In this document: positions 15,731 through 24,820 of the stretch, in pieces | How the letters are laid out: every line of letters starts with the position of its first letter | Numbering within the stretch: position 1 is the first letter of the stretch | Assembly (NCBI RefSeq): GCF_018613835.1 | Contig: NZ_JAGGPM010000031.1 | Coordinates: forward strand, 1 to 56,463 | Direction: 5' to 3' | DNA length: 56,463 nt | Origin: Arthrobacter sp. ISL-5 | GTDB lineage: Bacteria > Actinomycetota > Actinomycetes > Actinomycetales > Micrococcaceae | Program-made: the position numbers and the translations under genes | Notes under the pieces: model-generated | Databases searched by the model: none | Told to the model about the DNA's origin: nothing | Seen by the model: only the letters and a program-made list of their open reading frames with translations

Positions 15731-16843
15731 CTACTTGACCGCGTCGGCGGCCTTGGCCAGCTGCGGCAGGAACGTGTCCAGTGACCACGGCAGGCTCAGC
15801 GGCGAGGAAGCGGAGATGGACAGGGTCAGCGTGTTGTCCGAGTCGGCCACCAGGGCGCCGCCCTTGATGGCGGGAATCTGGCTCAGCAGCGGATCCTTCT
15901 TGATCGAATCGGCGGTCTTGGCGTCGGGAACCCAGGTCACGAAAATGTCGGACTCAAGCTCGTTGGCCTTCTCGGCCGACCACGCGACGAAGAATTCCTT
16001 GGAGCCCTTCGACTTTTCCTCCACAATCGGCGCCAGCTTCATGCCGATCGCGGTGAGGAACTTCGGGCGGTTGTCGATGGCCGTGTAGACGTTGACGCCG
16101 TCACCCTTGGCAGGCTCGAGGTTGCCGTAGATGTAGGACTTGCCCTGGATCTGCGGGTACTTGGCGACTTTTTCCTTGATGGTGGCTTCGGTGTCGGAGA
16201 TGAGCTTGGTCGCCTCGGCCTCCTTGCCTAGGGCCTTGCCGATGATGCTCGTGGAATCCTGCCAGGAGGTGCCGTACGCCAGCTCCGGGTGCGCCACCAC
16301 GGGGGCGATTTCGCTGAGTTTCTTGTAGTCCTCGGCCGTGAGCCCGGAGTAGGCGCCCAGGATGACATCCGGGTTGAGCTTGGCGATTTCGGTGAAGTTG
16401 ATGCCGTCGGCCTCGGAGAACTGGGCCGGTGCCTTCTCCGTGCCGAAGCCGGCGCCGAGCTCCTCCAGAGCCGCGTCCTTCCAGGGGGTGGAGCCCTTGT
16501 CGTTGCCGCCCCACTCGTTCTTGGGGACGCCCACAGGGACCACGCCCAGGGCGATGGCAACGTCGTCGTTGACCCAGGAGACCGTGACCACGCGCTTGGG
16601 CTGGGACTTGATGGTGGTTTCGCCAAAGACGTGCTTGATGGTGACGGGGAACTGCGTGCTGGCTGACGTCGTCGCGCCGGCGTCGGAGGCCGAGGAGGCA
16701 GGTCCGGTGGAGCAGGCGGTCAGCGAGAGGGCCGCGGCGGCCAGGACGGCGGTGGCCTTGCCGGCGGTCTTGAGCAGCGTCCGGCGGGTGGTGCCGGCGG
16801 TGCCGCGGCCGGCGTGCGGGCCGGAGAAGAGGGGGGAAGTCAC
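15731..16843 (-). CDS. Iron-siderophore substrate-binding lipoprotein
   Basis: A 370-residue FepB/FecB-like binding protein. The N-terminus has twin arginines (R20-R21 in TTRRTLLK), a hydrophobic stretch and lipobox LTAC ending in C44, indicating a (probably Tat-exported) lipoprotein. The mature part has the helical-backbone features KHVFGETTIKSQPKRVV, LNPDVILGAYSGL and EIAPVVAHPE. GTG start 16843 is set by AAGGAG 5 bases upstream. It is the first gene of the iron operon. The DtxR box lies 33-51 bases upstream of the start, so iron-replete cells should repress the operon. Confidence 0.93.
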   Translation of the reverse strand: MTSPLFSGPHAGRGTAGTTRRTLLKTAGKATAVLAAAALSLTACSTGPASSASDAGATTSASTQFPVTIKHVFGETTIKSQPKRVVTVSWVNDDVAIALGVVPVGVPKNEWGGNDKGSTPWKDAALEELGAGFGTEKAPAQFSEADGINFTEIAKLNPDVILGAYSGLTAEDYKKLSEIAPVVAHPELAYGTSWQDSTSIIGKALGKEAEATKLISDTEATIKEKVAKYPQIQGKSYIYGNLEPAKGDGVNVYTAIDNRPKFLTAIGMKLAPIVEEKSKGSKEFFVAWSAEKANELESDIFVTWVPDAKTADSIKKDPLLSQIPAIKGGALVADSDNTLTLSISASSPLSLPWSLDTFLPQLAKAADAVK

Positions 16844-16875
16844 GGAACTCCTTAGGTCATTGATGCGAACCCGAG

Positions 16876-16894
16876 TAAGGCTAGCCTATCCTCG
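16876..16894 (-). promoter_or_regulatory. DtxR/IdeR iron box
   Basis: TAAGGCTAGCCTATCCTCG matches the DtxR/IdeR consensus (TTAGGTTAGCCTAACCTAA type) at 14 of 19 positions, with the core AGGCTAGCCT intact. It lies just upstream of the siderophore-binding protein gene and should repress the five-gene operon when Fe(II) is plentiful. Confidence 0.85.
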
Positions 16895-16969
16895 CCCGGA
16901 TTACGAAAGGTTTGCGTCACGTAATTCCCGCGTGACGCAAAGCATGCCCGGATTCCTTGCCGTTCCAGG

Positions 16970-16985
16970 GTGAACAATGGTTCAC
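16970..16985. promoter_or_regulatory. TetR operator 1
   Basis: GTGAACAATGGTTCAC is a perfect 6-4-6 palindrome upstream of the MFS-TetR operon. Confidence 0.75.
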
Positions 16986-16994
16986 TCGAAAGGA

Positions 16995-17010
16995 GTAAAC
17001 GCGCGTTCAC
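16995..17010. promoter_or_regulatory. TetR operator 2
   Basis: GTAAACGCGCGTTCAC repeats the operator 1 pattern with one mismatch, 25 bases (centre to centre) downstream. It lies 38 bases before the MFS start, well placed for repression by the TetR protein of the same operon. Confidence 0.72.
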
Positions 17011-17047
17011 CACGCCGCGCACCCGTCCGCACCCCCGAAAGCGCCTC

Positions 17048-19015
17048 ATGACAGCAGCCGCGAAACCATCCCGCACCCCCTCCCCGTCCGCCATCACGGC
17101 CGTCCTCGCGTTGAGCGGCACGGTGGCGGCACTCATGCAGACCCTTGTGGTGCCGCTGCTCCCGGACTTCCCCCGGATCCTGGGCGTCACGGCGGACGAC
17201 GCGTCATGGCTCGTGACTGCCACGCTGCTCTCCAGCGCGGTGGCGACGCCGATCGTGTCCCGCAGCGCCGACATGTACGGCAAGCGCAGGATGATGGTGG
17301 TGTGCCTGGCCATCATGGTGGCGGGCTCCATCATGGCCGCCGTGGGCGGAACGTTCCTGTGGCTCATCATCGGCCGCGCCCTCCAGGGCTTCTCCTCGGC
17401 CCTGATCCCGGTGGGCATCAGCATCATGCGCGATGAGCTCCCCAAGGAGAAGATGGGCTCGGCGGTGGCGCTCATGAGCGCCACCCTGGGCATCGGCAGC
17501 GCCCTGGGCCTCCCCCTGGCAGGGGTGCTGTACGAGGGCCTCGGCTGGGAATCGATCTTCTGGGTTGCGGCCGGGGCAGGCACGCTCCTGCTCCTCGCCG
17601 TGGTGCTGGTGGTCCCGGAATCCAAGGTCCGCACCCCGGGCCGCTTCGACTATGCGGGCGCCCTGGTACTGTCCGCCGCGCTGGGGTCCCTGCTGCTGGC
17701 CATTTCCAAGGGCGGCTTGTGGGGCTGGGACTCCGAACCGGTCCTCCTGCTGTTCCTTGCCGCCGCACTGCTGCTGGCGGCGTGGGTGCCCTACGAGCTC
17801 AAGGTGGGCCAGCCCATGGTGGACCTGCGGACCTCGGCCCGCCGCCCGGTCCTCATGACCAACCTCGCGTCGCTGCTGATCGGCTTCGCGATGTTCGCCA
17901 ACATGCTCCTCACCACCCAGCAGCTGCAGCTCCCCACCGCCACCGGCTACGGGTTCCAGCTGAACGTCATCACAGCCGGCCTGTGCATGGTGCCGTCCGG
18001 ACTGGCCATGGTGGTGTTCGCACCGGTGTCGGGCGGGATCATCCGGCGTTTCGGCGGCAAGACGGCGCTGATGACCGGCGCGTGCGTCATGATTGCCGGC
18101 TACGTGGGCCGCGTCTTCTTCTACGACTCCGTCGCCACGGTGATCATCGGCTCCACGGTGGTGAGCGTGGGCACCGCCATCGCCTACGCGGCCATGCCCA
18201 CCTTGATCATGGGCGCCGTCCCCATCACTGAAACCGCGTCCGCCAACGGGCTGAACAGCCTGGTGCGCTCGATCGGCACCTCGACGTCGAGCGCCGCCGT
18301 CGCCGCCGTCCTCACCTCCGTGACCATGACGGCGGGGCCGGTTCGTCTGCCCTCCTTCGAGGCGTTCCAGGACGTGTTCTGGATGGCCGCGCTGGCATCG
18401 GCCGCCTCGGTGCTCGCCGCTGTCGCCATTCCGTGGGCCGCCGCGAACCGCCCCGCGGTGCCCGCCGCAGCTGCTGCGGAGCTCGTGGTCCAGGGCCGGG
18501 TCCTGGCGGCCGACCACCGCCCGCTGACTCCCGCCGTCGTGACCGTCCTCCAGACCACCGGCGAGCCCGTCGACTGGAGCCGGGTGGACACCGACGGCAA
18601 CTATTCGGTGGCGCTGCCCGGCGCCGGCAGGTACCTCATGGTGGCCAATGCCGCCGGTTGGGCGCCGATGGCCGAGGTCTTCGAATTCGACGGCCGCACC
18701 CTGAGGCAGAACTTCCTGCTGCAGGATCGGCTCGAACTCGGCGGGACGGCCACCCTTGGCGGGGAGCCGGTTGACGGCGCCGTGGTGACGCTGCTGCAGG
18801 CCAGCGGCGAGCATGTGGCCACCACGAGGACTGACGACGACGGCGTCTACAGGCTTCCGCTGCCGGCCGCCGGCCGCTACATAGTGACTATGCTTCATCC
18901 CGTGAATCATCAGGCTATGGCGCGGAAGCTCGCCGTCGACAACCGCTCCGTGACCGTGGACCTCGCCGCTCCCCTTGTGGAGGAACGGAATGCCGGCGAG
19001 CCGGTGACCGCTTGA
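17048..19015 (+). CDS. MFS exporter fused to two C-terminal beta-sandwich (CarboxypepD_reg/Cna-B-like) domains
   Basis: This 655-residue protein begins with a 14-helix-type major facilitator of the drug/proton antiporter kind (residues about 15-475; SADMYGKRRMM is the loop 2-3 motif). It ends with two tandem domains (about 480-558 and 560-640) containing VDTDGNYSVALPGAGRYLM and TDDDGVYRLPLPAAGRYIV, the signature turn of carboxypeptidase regulatory-like or Cna-B folds. Start 17048 was chosen because upstream in-frame sequence overlaps the operators and is not MFS-like. The tetR gene overlaps its stop. It likely exports a toxic compound or siderophore; the extra domains may gate or bind ligand at the membrane. 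Confidence 0.88.
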   Translation: MTAAAKPSRTPSPSAITAVLALSGTVAALMQTLVVPLLPDFPRILGVTADDASWLVTATLLSSAVATPIVSRSADMYGKRRMMVVCLAIMVAGSIMAAVGGTFLWLIIGRALQGFSSALIPVGISIMRDELPKEKMGSAVALMSATLGIGSALGLPLAGVLYEGLGWESIFWVAAGAGTLLLLAVVLVVPESKVRTPGRFDYAGALVLSAALGSLLLAISKGGLWGWDSEPVLLLFLAAALLLAAWVPYELKVGQPMVDLRTSARRPVLMTNLASLLIGFAMFANMLLTTQQLQLPTATGYGFQLNVITAGLCMVPSGLAMVVFAPVSGGIIRRFGGKTALMTGACVMIAGYVGRVFFYDSVATVIIGSTVVSVGTAIAYAAMPTLIMGAVPITETASANGLNSLVRSIGTSTSSAAVAAVLTSVTMTAGPVRLPSFEAFQDVFWMAALASAASVLAAVAIPWAAANRPAVPAAAAAELVVQGRVLAADHRPLTPAVVTVLQTTGEPVDWSRVDTDGNYSVALPGAGRYLMVANAAGWAPMAEVFEFDGRTLRQNFLLQDRLELGGTATLGGEPVDGAVVTLLQASGEHVATTRTDDDGVYRLPLPAAGRYIVTMLHPVNHQAMARKLAVDNRSVTVDLAAPLVEERNAGEPVTA

Positions 19016-19560
19016 GCGCCCCGAGCCAGGAGGCCATCCTCAGCGCCGCCCGGCGACTGTTCGGCGAACGGGGCTACCGCGCGGTGACGGTCCGCGACAT
19101 CGCCGCCGAGGCCGGCGTCTCGGCCGCGCTGGTCATGAAGCATTTCATCTCCAAGGACAAACTGTTTGCCGCCGTGCAGCCGGACGAGTCGCTGCTCACG
19201 GAACTTGACGTCCCGACGTCGGAACTCGGCAGCGCGCTCGTGTTCCGCGTGCTGATGCGCCGGGAACGCGGCATGCAGGAACCGTGGGCCATGATTCCGT
19301 TCAGCGTCCACGACTCCCCCGATCCCGAGGCGGCGCGGACAGAACTGCGCGAACGCTACCTCGGCGCCATCGCCCGGCTGATCGGGGACGCCACGCCGGA
19401 CCGCCGTTTCGCGTCCACGGTGACGGCCCTGATGACCGGTTTCGGCGAGACCGTCAGGACCCTCGGCCTCTTCGACGACTGGGACTTCGACGACCTCGTG
19501 GCGCACTACGGGGCGATCGTCCAGGCCCAGATCGACGCCTGCGCCGCCTCCCTCGAATAA
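19012..19560 (+). CDS. TetR/AcrR-family repressor
   Basis: A 182-residue regulator with an N-terminal helix-turn-helix (AILSAARRLFGERGYRAVTV, then DIAAEAGVSAALVMKHF) and an all-helical ligand-binding C-terminus. The TTG start overlaps the TGA of the MFS gene. It probably binds the two palindromes at 16970-17010 and represses its own operon. Confidence 0.9.
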   Translation: MSAPSQEAILSAARRLFGERGYRAVTVRDIAAEAGVSAALVMKHFISKDKLFAAVQPDESLLTELDVPTSELGSALVFRVLMRRERGMQEPWAMIPFSVHDSPDPEAARTELRERYLGAIARLIGDATPDRRFASTVTALMTGFGETVRTLGLFDDWDFDDLVAHYGAIVQAQIDACAASLE

Positions 19561-19599
19561 TCAAAGAAGCTGGCTGAGCCCGCCGAAACCAGCGTTAGG

Positions 19600-20313
19600 T
19601 CACCGGTAGGTGACGCTGAGCAGCAGCCCCTTGATGGCCCGCCCCTCGGTGCTGGCCAGCCAGGCCTTGGCTGCGGCGTCGTTGGCGAAGGGCTTCTCGA
19701 TGAACTGCGCCTCGGCCACGAGCACCTCCTTACCGATGCGGATGATCCCGTCGAGTGCCGCGCCCTTCCCTGCCTGCGGTGCCCCGGCCGTCAGGTGCAT
19801 GCGGTACGTGGAATTGCTGTCCATCCGGTCCACGTAGAAGGAGTAGTGCGCGGCGGGGGCCGGCTGCTCCCCGAGGCCCGGGACAGGTGCGGATTCGAAC
19901 ACGGTCCGGGTCACCGGATGGGTCACGCCGTCGGCGATCAGCCCCGAATACACAGTGACCTGCTTGGTGCCGCTGGCGTCGAAGACGGTCGCGGTCCGGG
20001 AGGTGGACGGCTTCACGTCTCCGGTGAAGAGTTCCACCTTCCAGTCAGCCGGGTATTTGAAGGAGAGGCGCCCGTCCGGGAACGTGTACGTCGCCAGGAC
20101 TGCCGGAGCGGGAGCTGACGACGACGGTTTGCCGCCGCTCGTCGTCGGGCTCGCCGTGGCGGTCGAGGACGTTGCCGGCGAAGTCGTGGCGACGCCCGAC
20201 GGCGACGCAGTGCCGGAGGACGCCGACTGGGCGACTGCGCCGCAGCCGGCCAGGCTGAGTGCGGCGGCGGCCGCGAGGGCTGCGATGAAGGGGCGCTGGT
20301 GTGCAGGACGCAT
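19600..20313 (-). CDS. Conserved secreted lipoprotein of unknown function
   Basis: A 237-residue lipoprotein: a hydrophobic signal and lipobox LAGC with C24, a low-complexity Ser/Thr/Ala linker (about 30-70), then a globular domain beginning TYTFPDGRLSFKYPADWKVE. That opening resembles PsbP/DUF1795-like beta folds found in exported proteins. Start 20313 has GAAAGG about 8 bases upstream; a longer start at 20328 is possible. It lies on the same strand 221 bases past jetC, exactly where jetD would be expected, but it is unrelated to jetD. Confidence 0.7.
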   Translation of the reverse strand: MRPAHQRPFIAALAAAAALSLAGCGAVAQSASSGTASPSGVATTSPATSSTATASPTTSGGKPSSSAPAPAVLATYTFPDGRLSFKYPADWKVELFTGDVKPSTSRTATVFDASGTKQVTVYSGLIADGVTHPVTRTVFESAPVPGLGEQPAPAAHYSFYVDRMDSNSTYRMHLTAGAPQAGKGAALDGIIRIGKEVLVAEAQFIEKPFANDAAAKAWLASTEGRAIKGLLLSVTYR

Positions 20314-20534
20314 GATGGTGCCTTTCATGAAGGACGCCGTCAAGCCCGGAAGGGTAGCTGTGGCCCGCCGCATGGGAGTGTTGATGACCCTGGTGGAGCG
20401 TGAGGCGAAGAGTTGATGCAAAATACAATCGCACGCAGGAGCGGGCTCTTCCTAGGGATCCGTCAATAAATCCATCGATTTGTTATTTTTCGGCGCGGAA
20501 AGGTGACAACGGGTGATCCGGCTGCCTCCAGGGG

Positions 20535-23500
20535 CTAGCGGAGCACGATGTCCACGGGGTTGGCTTCGGACCGCCACTGACCTTCGGACCCGGGCTTCGG
20601 CGTGATCACCGGGGCGGTCAGCACGCCGGAGCGGTTGGTGCGCTTGTCCCGCAGGATTTCCGTGACGGAGCCGAGGTGCCGCGACAGGTCGATCACGTTC
20701 TCCGGGGCGGCGAGGAGCAGCTGGAAACCGAACTCGTGCAGCGCCTTGATCCCGGCCCCGGCGAATTCCTCAGAGGCCAGCACGAAGGCCTCGTCCATCA
20801 TCACCGTGCCGTAGGTGGTGAAGCCCTGTTCGGCGATGCCCAGCTGGTAGCTCAGCGCCGCAGCCATGATGAACGCGGTGAAGCGCTGCCGCTCCCCGCC
20901 GGACATGGATCCGGTGTCGGCGTGCATAAAGACTTCCGTCTTCGTGCCGGCCTTGGCGGCCTTCTGCTTCGCTGGCGCCTCCACCTCGCGATGCTCCTTG
21001 CACTGGATGAACAGGTGCCCGCGGACGTCCAGCACCTCGGCGCGCCAGCGCCGGTCCTCCGGCGCCTGCGAACCCAAACGCTTTACCAGGGTTTCCAGGG
21101 ACTTGTACCGGTTGGTGAGCTCGGCGTCGTCGTCGGTTTCCGCTCCGGCCGCTGCGGACTTGCCGTGCCGCGTGTGCCGGGTCTTCAGCGCGCTCTGGAT
21201 GGCGTCCTTGAACTGCTTGGCGGTGGCCGGCAGGGTCTGCTTGATGTCTAGCTCAAGGAAGCTGCCCTCGTGGAAGTTGACCTCGGACAGGATGCCGTTC
21301 AGCGGCAGGATGCGGCTGGTAATGGAGCGGCGTTCCTCGTCCAGCAGGTGCAGCAGCGTGCTGAACGACTCGTGCGTGCGCTGGTTGAAGAACTGCCGGA
21401 ACTCCGCCTCTTGGGCGGGCAGTCCGTCGCTGACGATCGCGTGGTAGCGGGCCTCAAACTCGCCGGCCGCCCCGATGGACGTGCCGTGGTCGGCGGAGAT
21501 GGCGGTGCCCCACTCACGCACGAAGCCTTCGAATATCCGGGTCAGCCGCTCGGAGGTTGCCTGGCCGCGGGATTCCGCGGCGTGGAGCTCGCCCAGCAGC
21601 TGGGTCTTGACCCGGGCGGCAAGGTTGTCCAGCTCATGCATCTCACTGACGTCGCCGAAGCCCCCGAAGTACGGTTCCAGCGCGGTGACGGTGGAGTCCG
21701 ACGGCGGCGCCTGGTGCAGGCGGGTCCGCGCGGCTTCCAGCAGCGAATCGGAGGCGGTGAGCTGGTGGTCCACGGCCTTGTATTCGCTCTGCAGCACGGC
21801 CGCTGCCTCGGTGCTGGACTGGTGCTTCTGGCGCGCCGCTTCGATGTTGGCCCGGAGCGGTTCGAGGTCCGCCTGCGCGGCCAGGGCATCCTTGAGCCGC
21901 TGCTCGATCCTGGCGAGCTCGTCCGCGGCCACGGCAGCCGAGACCTGCTCCCACGTACGGTGGTCGTCGGCCACGCGGCGCAGGGCCTCGAGCTGCCGGG
22001 ACATGCCCTGGTGGGACTCCTCCCGGCTTTGGGCCAGCTCGGCGGCCTTGGCGAGTTCCTGCCGCAGGTCCGCCACCCGGCCGGCCACGAGTTCCAGCTT
22101 GGACGCGTTATCGAATCCCAGGACGTAGTCCTGCCTGCTGGTGAAGCGGTCGTCCTTCTCCACGGTGTGCCGGTTGCGCTTGACCACGCCGCCCAGGCTC
22201 AGGCCCTTGTCCAGCCCGGCAAGCTCGTCCGGGCTTTCCACGCACGGATAGGCGAAGTCGAGGGCGATGCGTTCGCGGACCCATTCCCCGGCCGCGGCGT
22301 TGTGCCCGGCGGTGAGGATCTCCAGCTTGGTCAGCAGGTCGCCGTCGGACACGTCCTCCACGGCTAGCGCCGCGCCGGCGAGCGGCTTGGACACGTCCAC
22401 TGCGCGCAGGGCTCCCCGGACGGTGTGGTCGTTCAGGTACCTGGTGACGGCGGCGAAGTGCTCGCCGGGAACCAGGAGCGTGGTGGCCAGGTTCCGCAGG
22501 GCGCGCTCGGCGGCGGGCCGCCACTGCTCCTGACCCTCCGCGAGGTCGATGAGCTCCCCGCCGAAGGGCATCTGCTCCTCGGGAACTCCGGTTGCGGCCG
22601 CGATGGCGGCGCGGTTTTCAATGCTCGACGGCGGCAGCAGGGACTTGCGTGTCTTCAGCGACACGAGCTCCTGCTCCGCCGCGGCGAGCTCGCGCTTCTT
22701 CGTGGCGTGGCCGTCAAAGGCCTCGAAGCGCAGCTCCTTCAGGGCATCCGAATCGCCCTTGAGCTCGGCCGAGCGCGCGGCCGCCTGCTCGTGGGCCTGT
22801 TCCCAGCCCCCGGCTGTCCATTCCAGCTCCAGGCCGGCATCCGTCAGAGCCTGGCGGGCCACGTCCTCCACCTGCTGGCGGAGCTTGAGCCCGACCCGGG
22901 CATTCTCAAGCGACTGTTCGATCGAGGAGATGGCGTTGCCGCCCTGGTTGTTGTAGTCCGCCTCAAGCTGCCGCAGGTCCTTGGCCAGGCCGTCCCGGAC
23001 TGCCCGTTCGGCGCTGAGCTCCTTGGCCTTGGCCTGGGCGAGCGCCTTGAATCGGGCCAGCGTCTTCTCGTGGACCGTGACCGCAAGTTGCTGCCTGTAG
23101 GCCTCGAACTCCTCGCCCGCGAGCTCCCGGAGCCGGTTCGCGTCCAGCAGCGCCTGGGCATATTCCTTGTTCAGTCCGGGCACCGGAGCCAACTGGTCGC
23201 GCTGCTGGCGGACGTCCTCCAGCCGCTGCCGGATGGACATGAGGTTGCTGAATTCCTCGACGACGTCGTCCGCCGCAGCGAGGGTGGCCGGGGCGTCCAG
23301 CACCTGGTCGCGGAAGAAGGTGTTGACGCTTCCGCCGAGGCCCTTGCCGGCCTGGATCACGCGGAGCAGCGGCAGCGCTTGGTCCGAGTTGATGCCCAGG
23401 AGGCGGCGGAACCGCTCGGCGAAAGCCTTGTGGACGTCGAAGACCTGGGCGTCCGGGAAGATCGACTCCAGAGCCGCCTTGGTGAAGCGTTTCTCGGCGA

Positions 23501-24002
23501 TGTCCTCGATCGCGGGAAGGTCCAGCGGCTTGTTGTCGATCAGGTAGTACCGGCCGACGCTCGATTCCGTGCCGTTCTTCGGCAGGTCGAACAGCGCGGA
23601 CACCGTCACCTTGGTGCCGGCCGCGTTGTCGAACGTCAGGGCGACGGCGGACCACGTGGCACCCGGGCGCTGGAAGGCACTGGCCGAGCCCTCGCCCACA
23701 GCCTTGTCGCCCACCTTGCCGCGCATATACGTGAACGTGGTCCTCTTGTCCTCCACGGCTCCGCCGACGCGCTGGGCGGCGGCCTCGTTGGAGCGGGGCC
23801 GGGCGTCAAACACCCTCAGCATGGCGTCGAACAGCGTGGACTTGCCGACGCCCGAGTTGCCCGTGAGCAGCGTGCCGTTGCGGTCCACGTGCATCGTGTG
23901 GGCGCCATGGAACGTGCCCCAGTTGACCACCTGGACGAGGGCAAGGCGCATCTGGCCTGGGTTGGTGAGCTCGCCCATCGGCAGCATGGTTGCGATGCTC
24001 AC
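20535..24002 (-). CDS. jetC: JetC/MksB-like SMC ATPase of a Wadjet-type system
   Basis: A 1155-residue SMC-like ATPase. Near the N-terminus are VVNWGTFHG and Walker A GNSGVGKST (residues 48-56). Two long coiled-coil arms flank a central hinge-like region (about 450-650). The C-terminus has signature SGGERQRF (about residue 1034) and Walker B-type TVMMDEAFVLASEEF. This is the MukB-related motor of MksBEF/Wadjet complexes, which load on DNA and extrude loops; complete Wadjet systems cleave small circular plasmids. The start overlaps the jetB stop (ATGA). No JetD nuclease gene follows. Confidence 0.93.
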   Translation of the reverse strand: MSIATMLPMGELTNPGQMRLALVQVVNWGTFHGAHTMHVDRNGTLLTGNSGVGKSTLFDAMLRVFDARPRSNEAAAQRVGGAVEDKRTTFTYMRGKVGDKAVGEGSASAFQRPGATWSAVALTFDNAAGTKVTVSALFDLPKNGTESSVGRYYLIDNKPLDLPAIEDIAEKRFTKAALESIFPDAQVFDVHKAFAERFRRLLGINSDQALPLLRVIQAGKGLGGSVNTFFRDQVLDAPATLAAADDVVEEFSNLMSIRQRLEDVRQQRDQLAPVPGLNKEYAQALLDANRLRELAGEEFEAYRQQLAVTVHEKTLARFKALAQAKAKELSAERAVRDGLAKDLRQLEADYNNQGGNAISSIEQSLENARVGLKLRQQVEDVARQALTDAGLELEWTAGGWEQAHEQAAARSAELKGDSDALKELRFEAFDGHATKKRELAAAEQELVSLKTRKSLLPPSSIENRAAIAAATGVPEEQMPFGGELIDLAEGQEQWRPAAERALRNLATTLLVPGEHFAAVTRYLNDHTVRGALRAVDVSKPLAGAALAVEDVSDGDLLTKLEILTAGHNAAAGEWVRERIALDFAYPCVESPDELAGLDKGLSLGGVVKRNRHTVEKDDRFTSRQDYVLGFDNASKLELVAGRVADLRQELAKAAELAQSREESHQGMSRQLEALRRVADDHRTWEQVSAAVAADELARIEQRLKDALAAQADLEPLRANIEAARQKHQSSTEAAAVLQSEYKAVDHQLTASDSLLEAARTRLHQAPPSDSTVTALEPYFGGFGDVSEMHELDNLAARVKTQLLGELHAAESRGQATSERLTRIFEGFVREWGTAISADHGTSIGAAGEFEARYHAIVSDGLPAQEAEFRQFFNQRTHESFSTLLHLLDEERRSITSRILPLNGILSEVNFHEGSFLELDIKQTLPATAKQFKDAIQSALKTRHTRHGKSAAAGAETDDDAELTNRYKSLETLVKRLGSQAPEDRRWRAEVLDVRGHLFIQCKEHREVEAPAKQKAAKAGTKTEVFMHADTGSMSGGERQRFTAFIMAAALSYQLGIAEQGFTTYGTVMMDEAFVLASEEFAGAGIKALHEFGFQLLLAAPENVIDLSRHLGSVTEILRDKRTNRSGVLTAPVITPKPGSEGQWRSEANPVDIVLR

Positions 24003-24820
24003 TTGGCCTCTCCGTTCGTGGCCGTATCGGCTGTTTCGTCGCCGTCTGCCTCTTCGTCGCCGCCGGAGTTGTCGCCGTCGAGCTCTATCAGTGCTTCGGT
24101 TCCCGTGGGGTCTGCCGTGGCTGTGACGAGGGCTTCGATCTGGGCGGGGATGTCCCCTATGTTTTCGAACGGAAGGGCCAGCGGGAGGGCGTTGGATATG
24201 GTGTAGACGTCGTCCAGGGCGGTGGTGAGCAAGAGCTGGCGGGCCAGGAGCTTGGTGATGGCCCGGTTGACCACGTCTGAATCGCGGAGCGCGTCCTGCT
24301 GGCCCGCCGGCTGGTAGTGGGCCACGAGCTCGGCGATTTCCTCGCGCGTGATGGTGGGGTCGGTCTGGGCCGCGACGTGGCGGTCCAGCAGCAGCCGGAG
24401 CCGGAGCAGCACGATGGTTTCCACCCGGCTCAGGGCGCGCTGCTGGCGCAGGATGCTGGAGCGCGTGCTGCCGCCGATGGCCTCGGGATCAACCGGCCGG
24501 ACCACGGCGATCTTGCGCTCGTGGTCCAACTGCAGCGTGAGGAACAGCTCGGACAGGCGGCTGCGGAGGATCAGCTGGTTGTCCAGGAGCGTGGTCCACA
24601 GTTTTTCGTCGCGGCCGCCGTCCACGTAGGGGCCTTTCAGCAGCTTCACGAGGGCCTGGCGCACCTTCATGGACAGCACGCCGGTGTCGCCCGGGAACAA
24701 GGCGGCGCCGTCTACGAAGGTGTCCCGGGGCGTGACCGAGAACGTGTCGGCGCGGGGTGGCTCCGCAGCCGATGCGTCGGTGTCCAGCCCGCCGGGTGAT
24801 TCTTGGGGAAGTTCAGTCAT
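23999..24820 (-). CDS. jetB: JetB/MksE-like DUF4194 protein
   Basis: A 273-residue DUF4194 protein, the MukE-like kite subunit that bridges the kleisin (JetA) and the SMC arms. The core runs from VRQALVKLLKGPYVDGG through LLDNQLILRSRLSELFLTL to SSILRQQRALSRVETIVLL. The ends are acidic and disordered: the last 35 residues hold about a dozen Asp/Glu. It overlaps jetA by 8 bases and jetC by 4, a tightly coupled operon. Confidence 0.92.
   Translation of the reverse strand: MTELPQESPGGLDTDASAAEPPRADTFSVTPRDTFVDGAALFPGDTGVLSMKVRQALVKLLKGPYVDGGRDEKLWTTLLDNQLILRSRLSELFLTLQLDHERKIAVVRPVDPEAIGGSTRSSILRQQRALSRVETIVLLRLRLLLDRHVAAQTDPTITREEIAELVAHYQPAGQQDALRDSDVVNRAITKLLARQLLLTTALDDVYTISNALPLALPFENIGDIPAQIEALVTATADPTGTEALIELDGDNSGGDEEADGDETADTATNGEAK

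Noticed and set aside
20314..20534. Possible jetD remnant after jetC
   Set aside because: Neither strand shows toprim/DUF2220 motifs in the 222 bases, and the adjacent lipoprotein is unrelated.
22425..24206. Long rightward frames opposite jetC
   Set aside because: Shadow frames of the SMC gene; low complexity and no motif.
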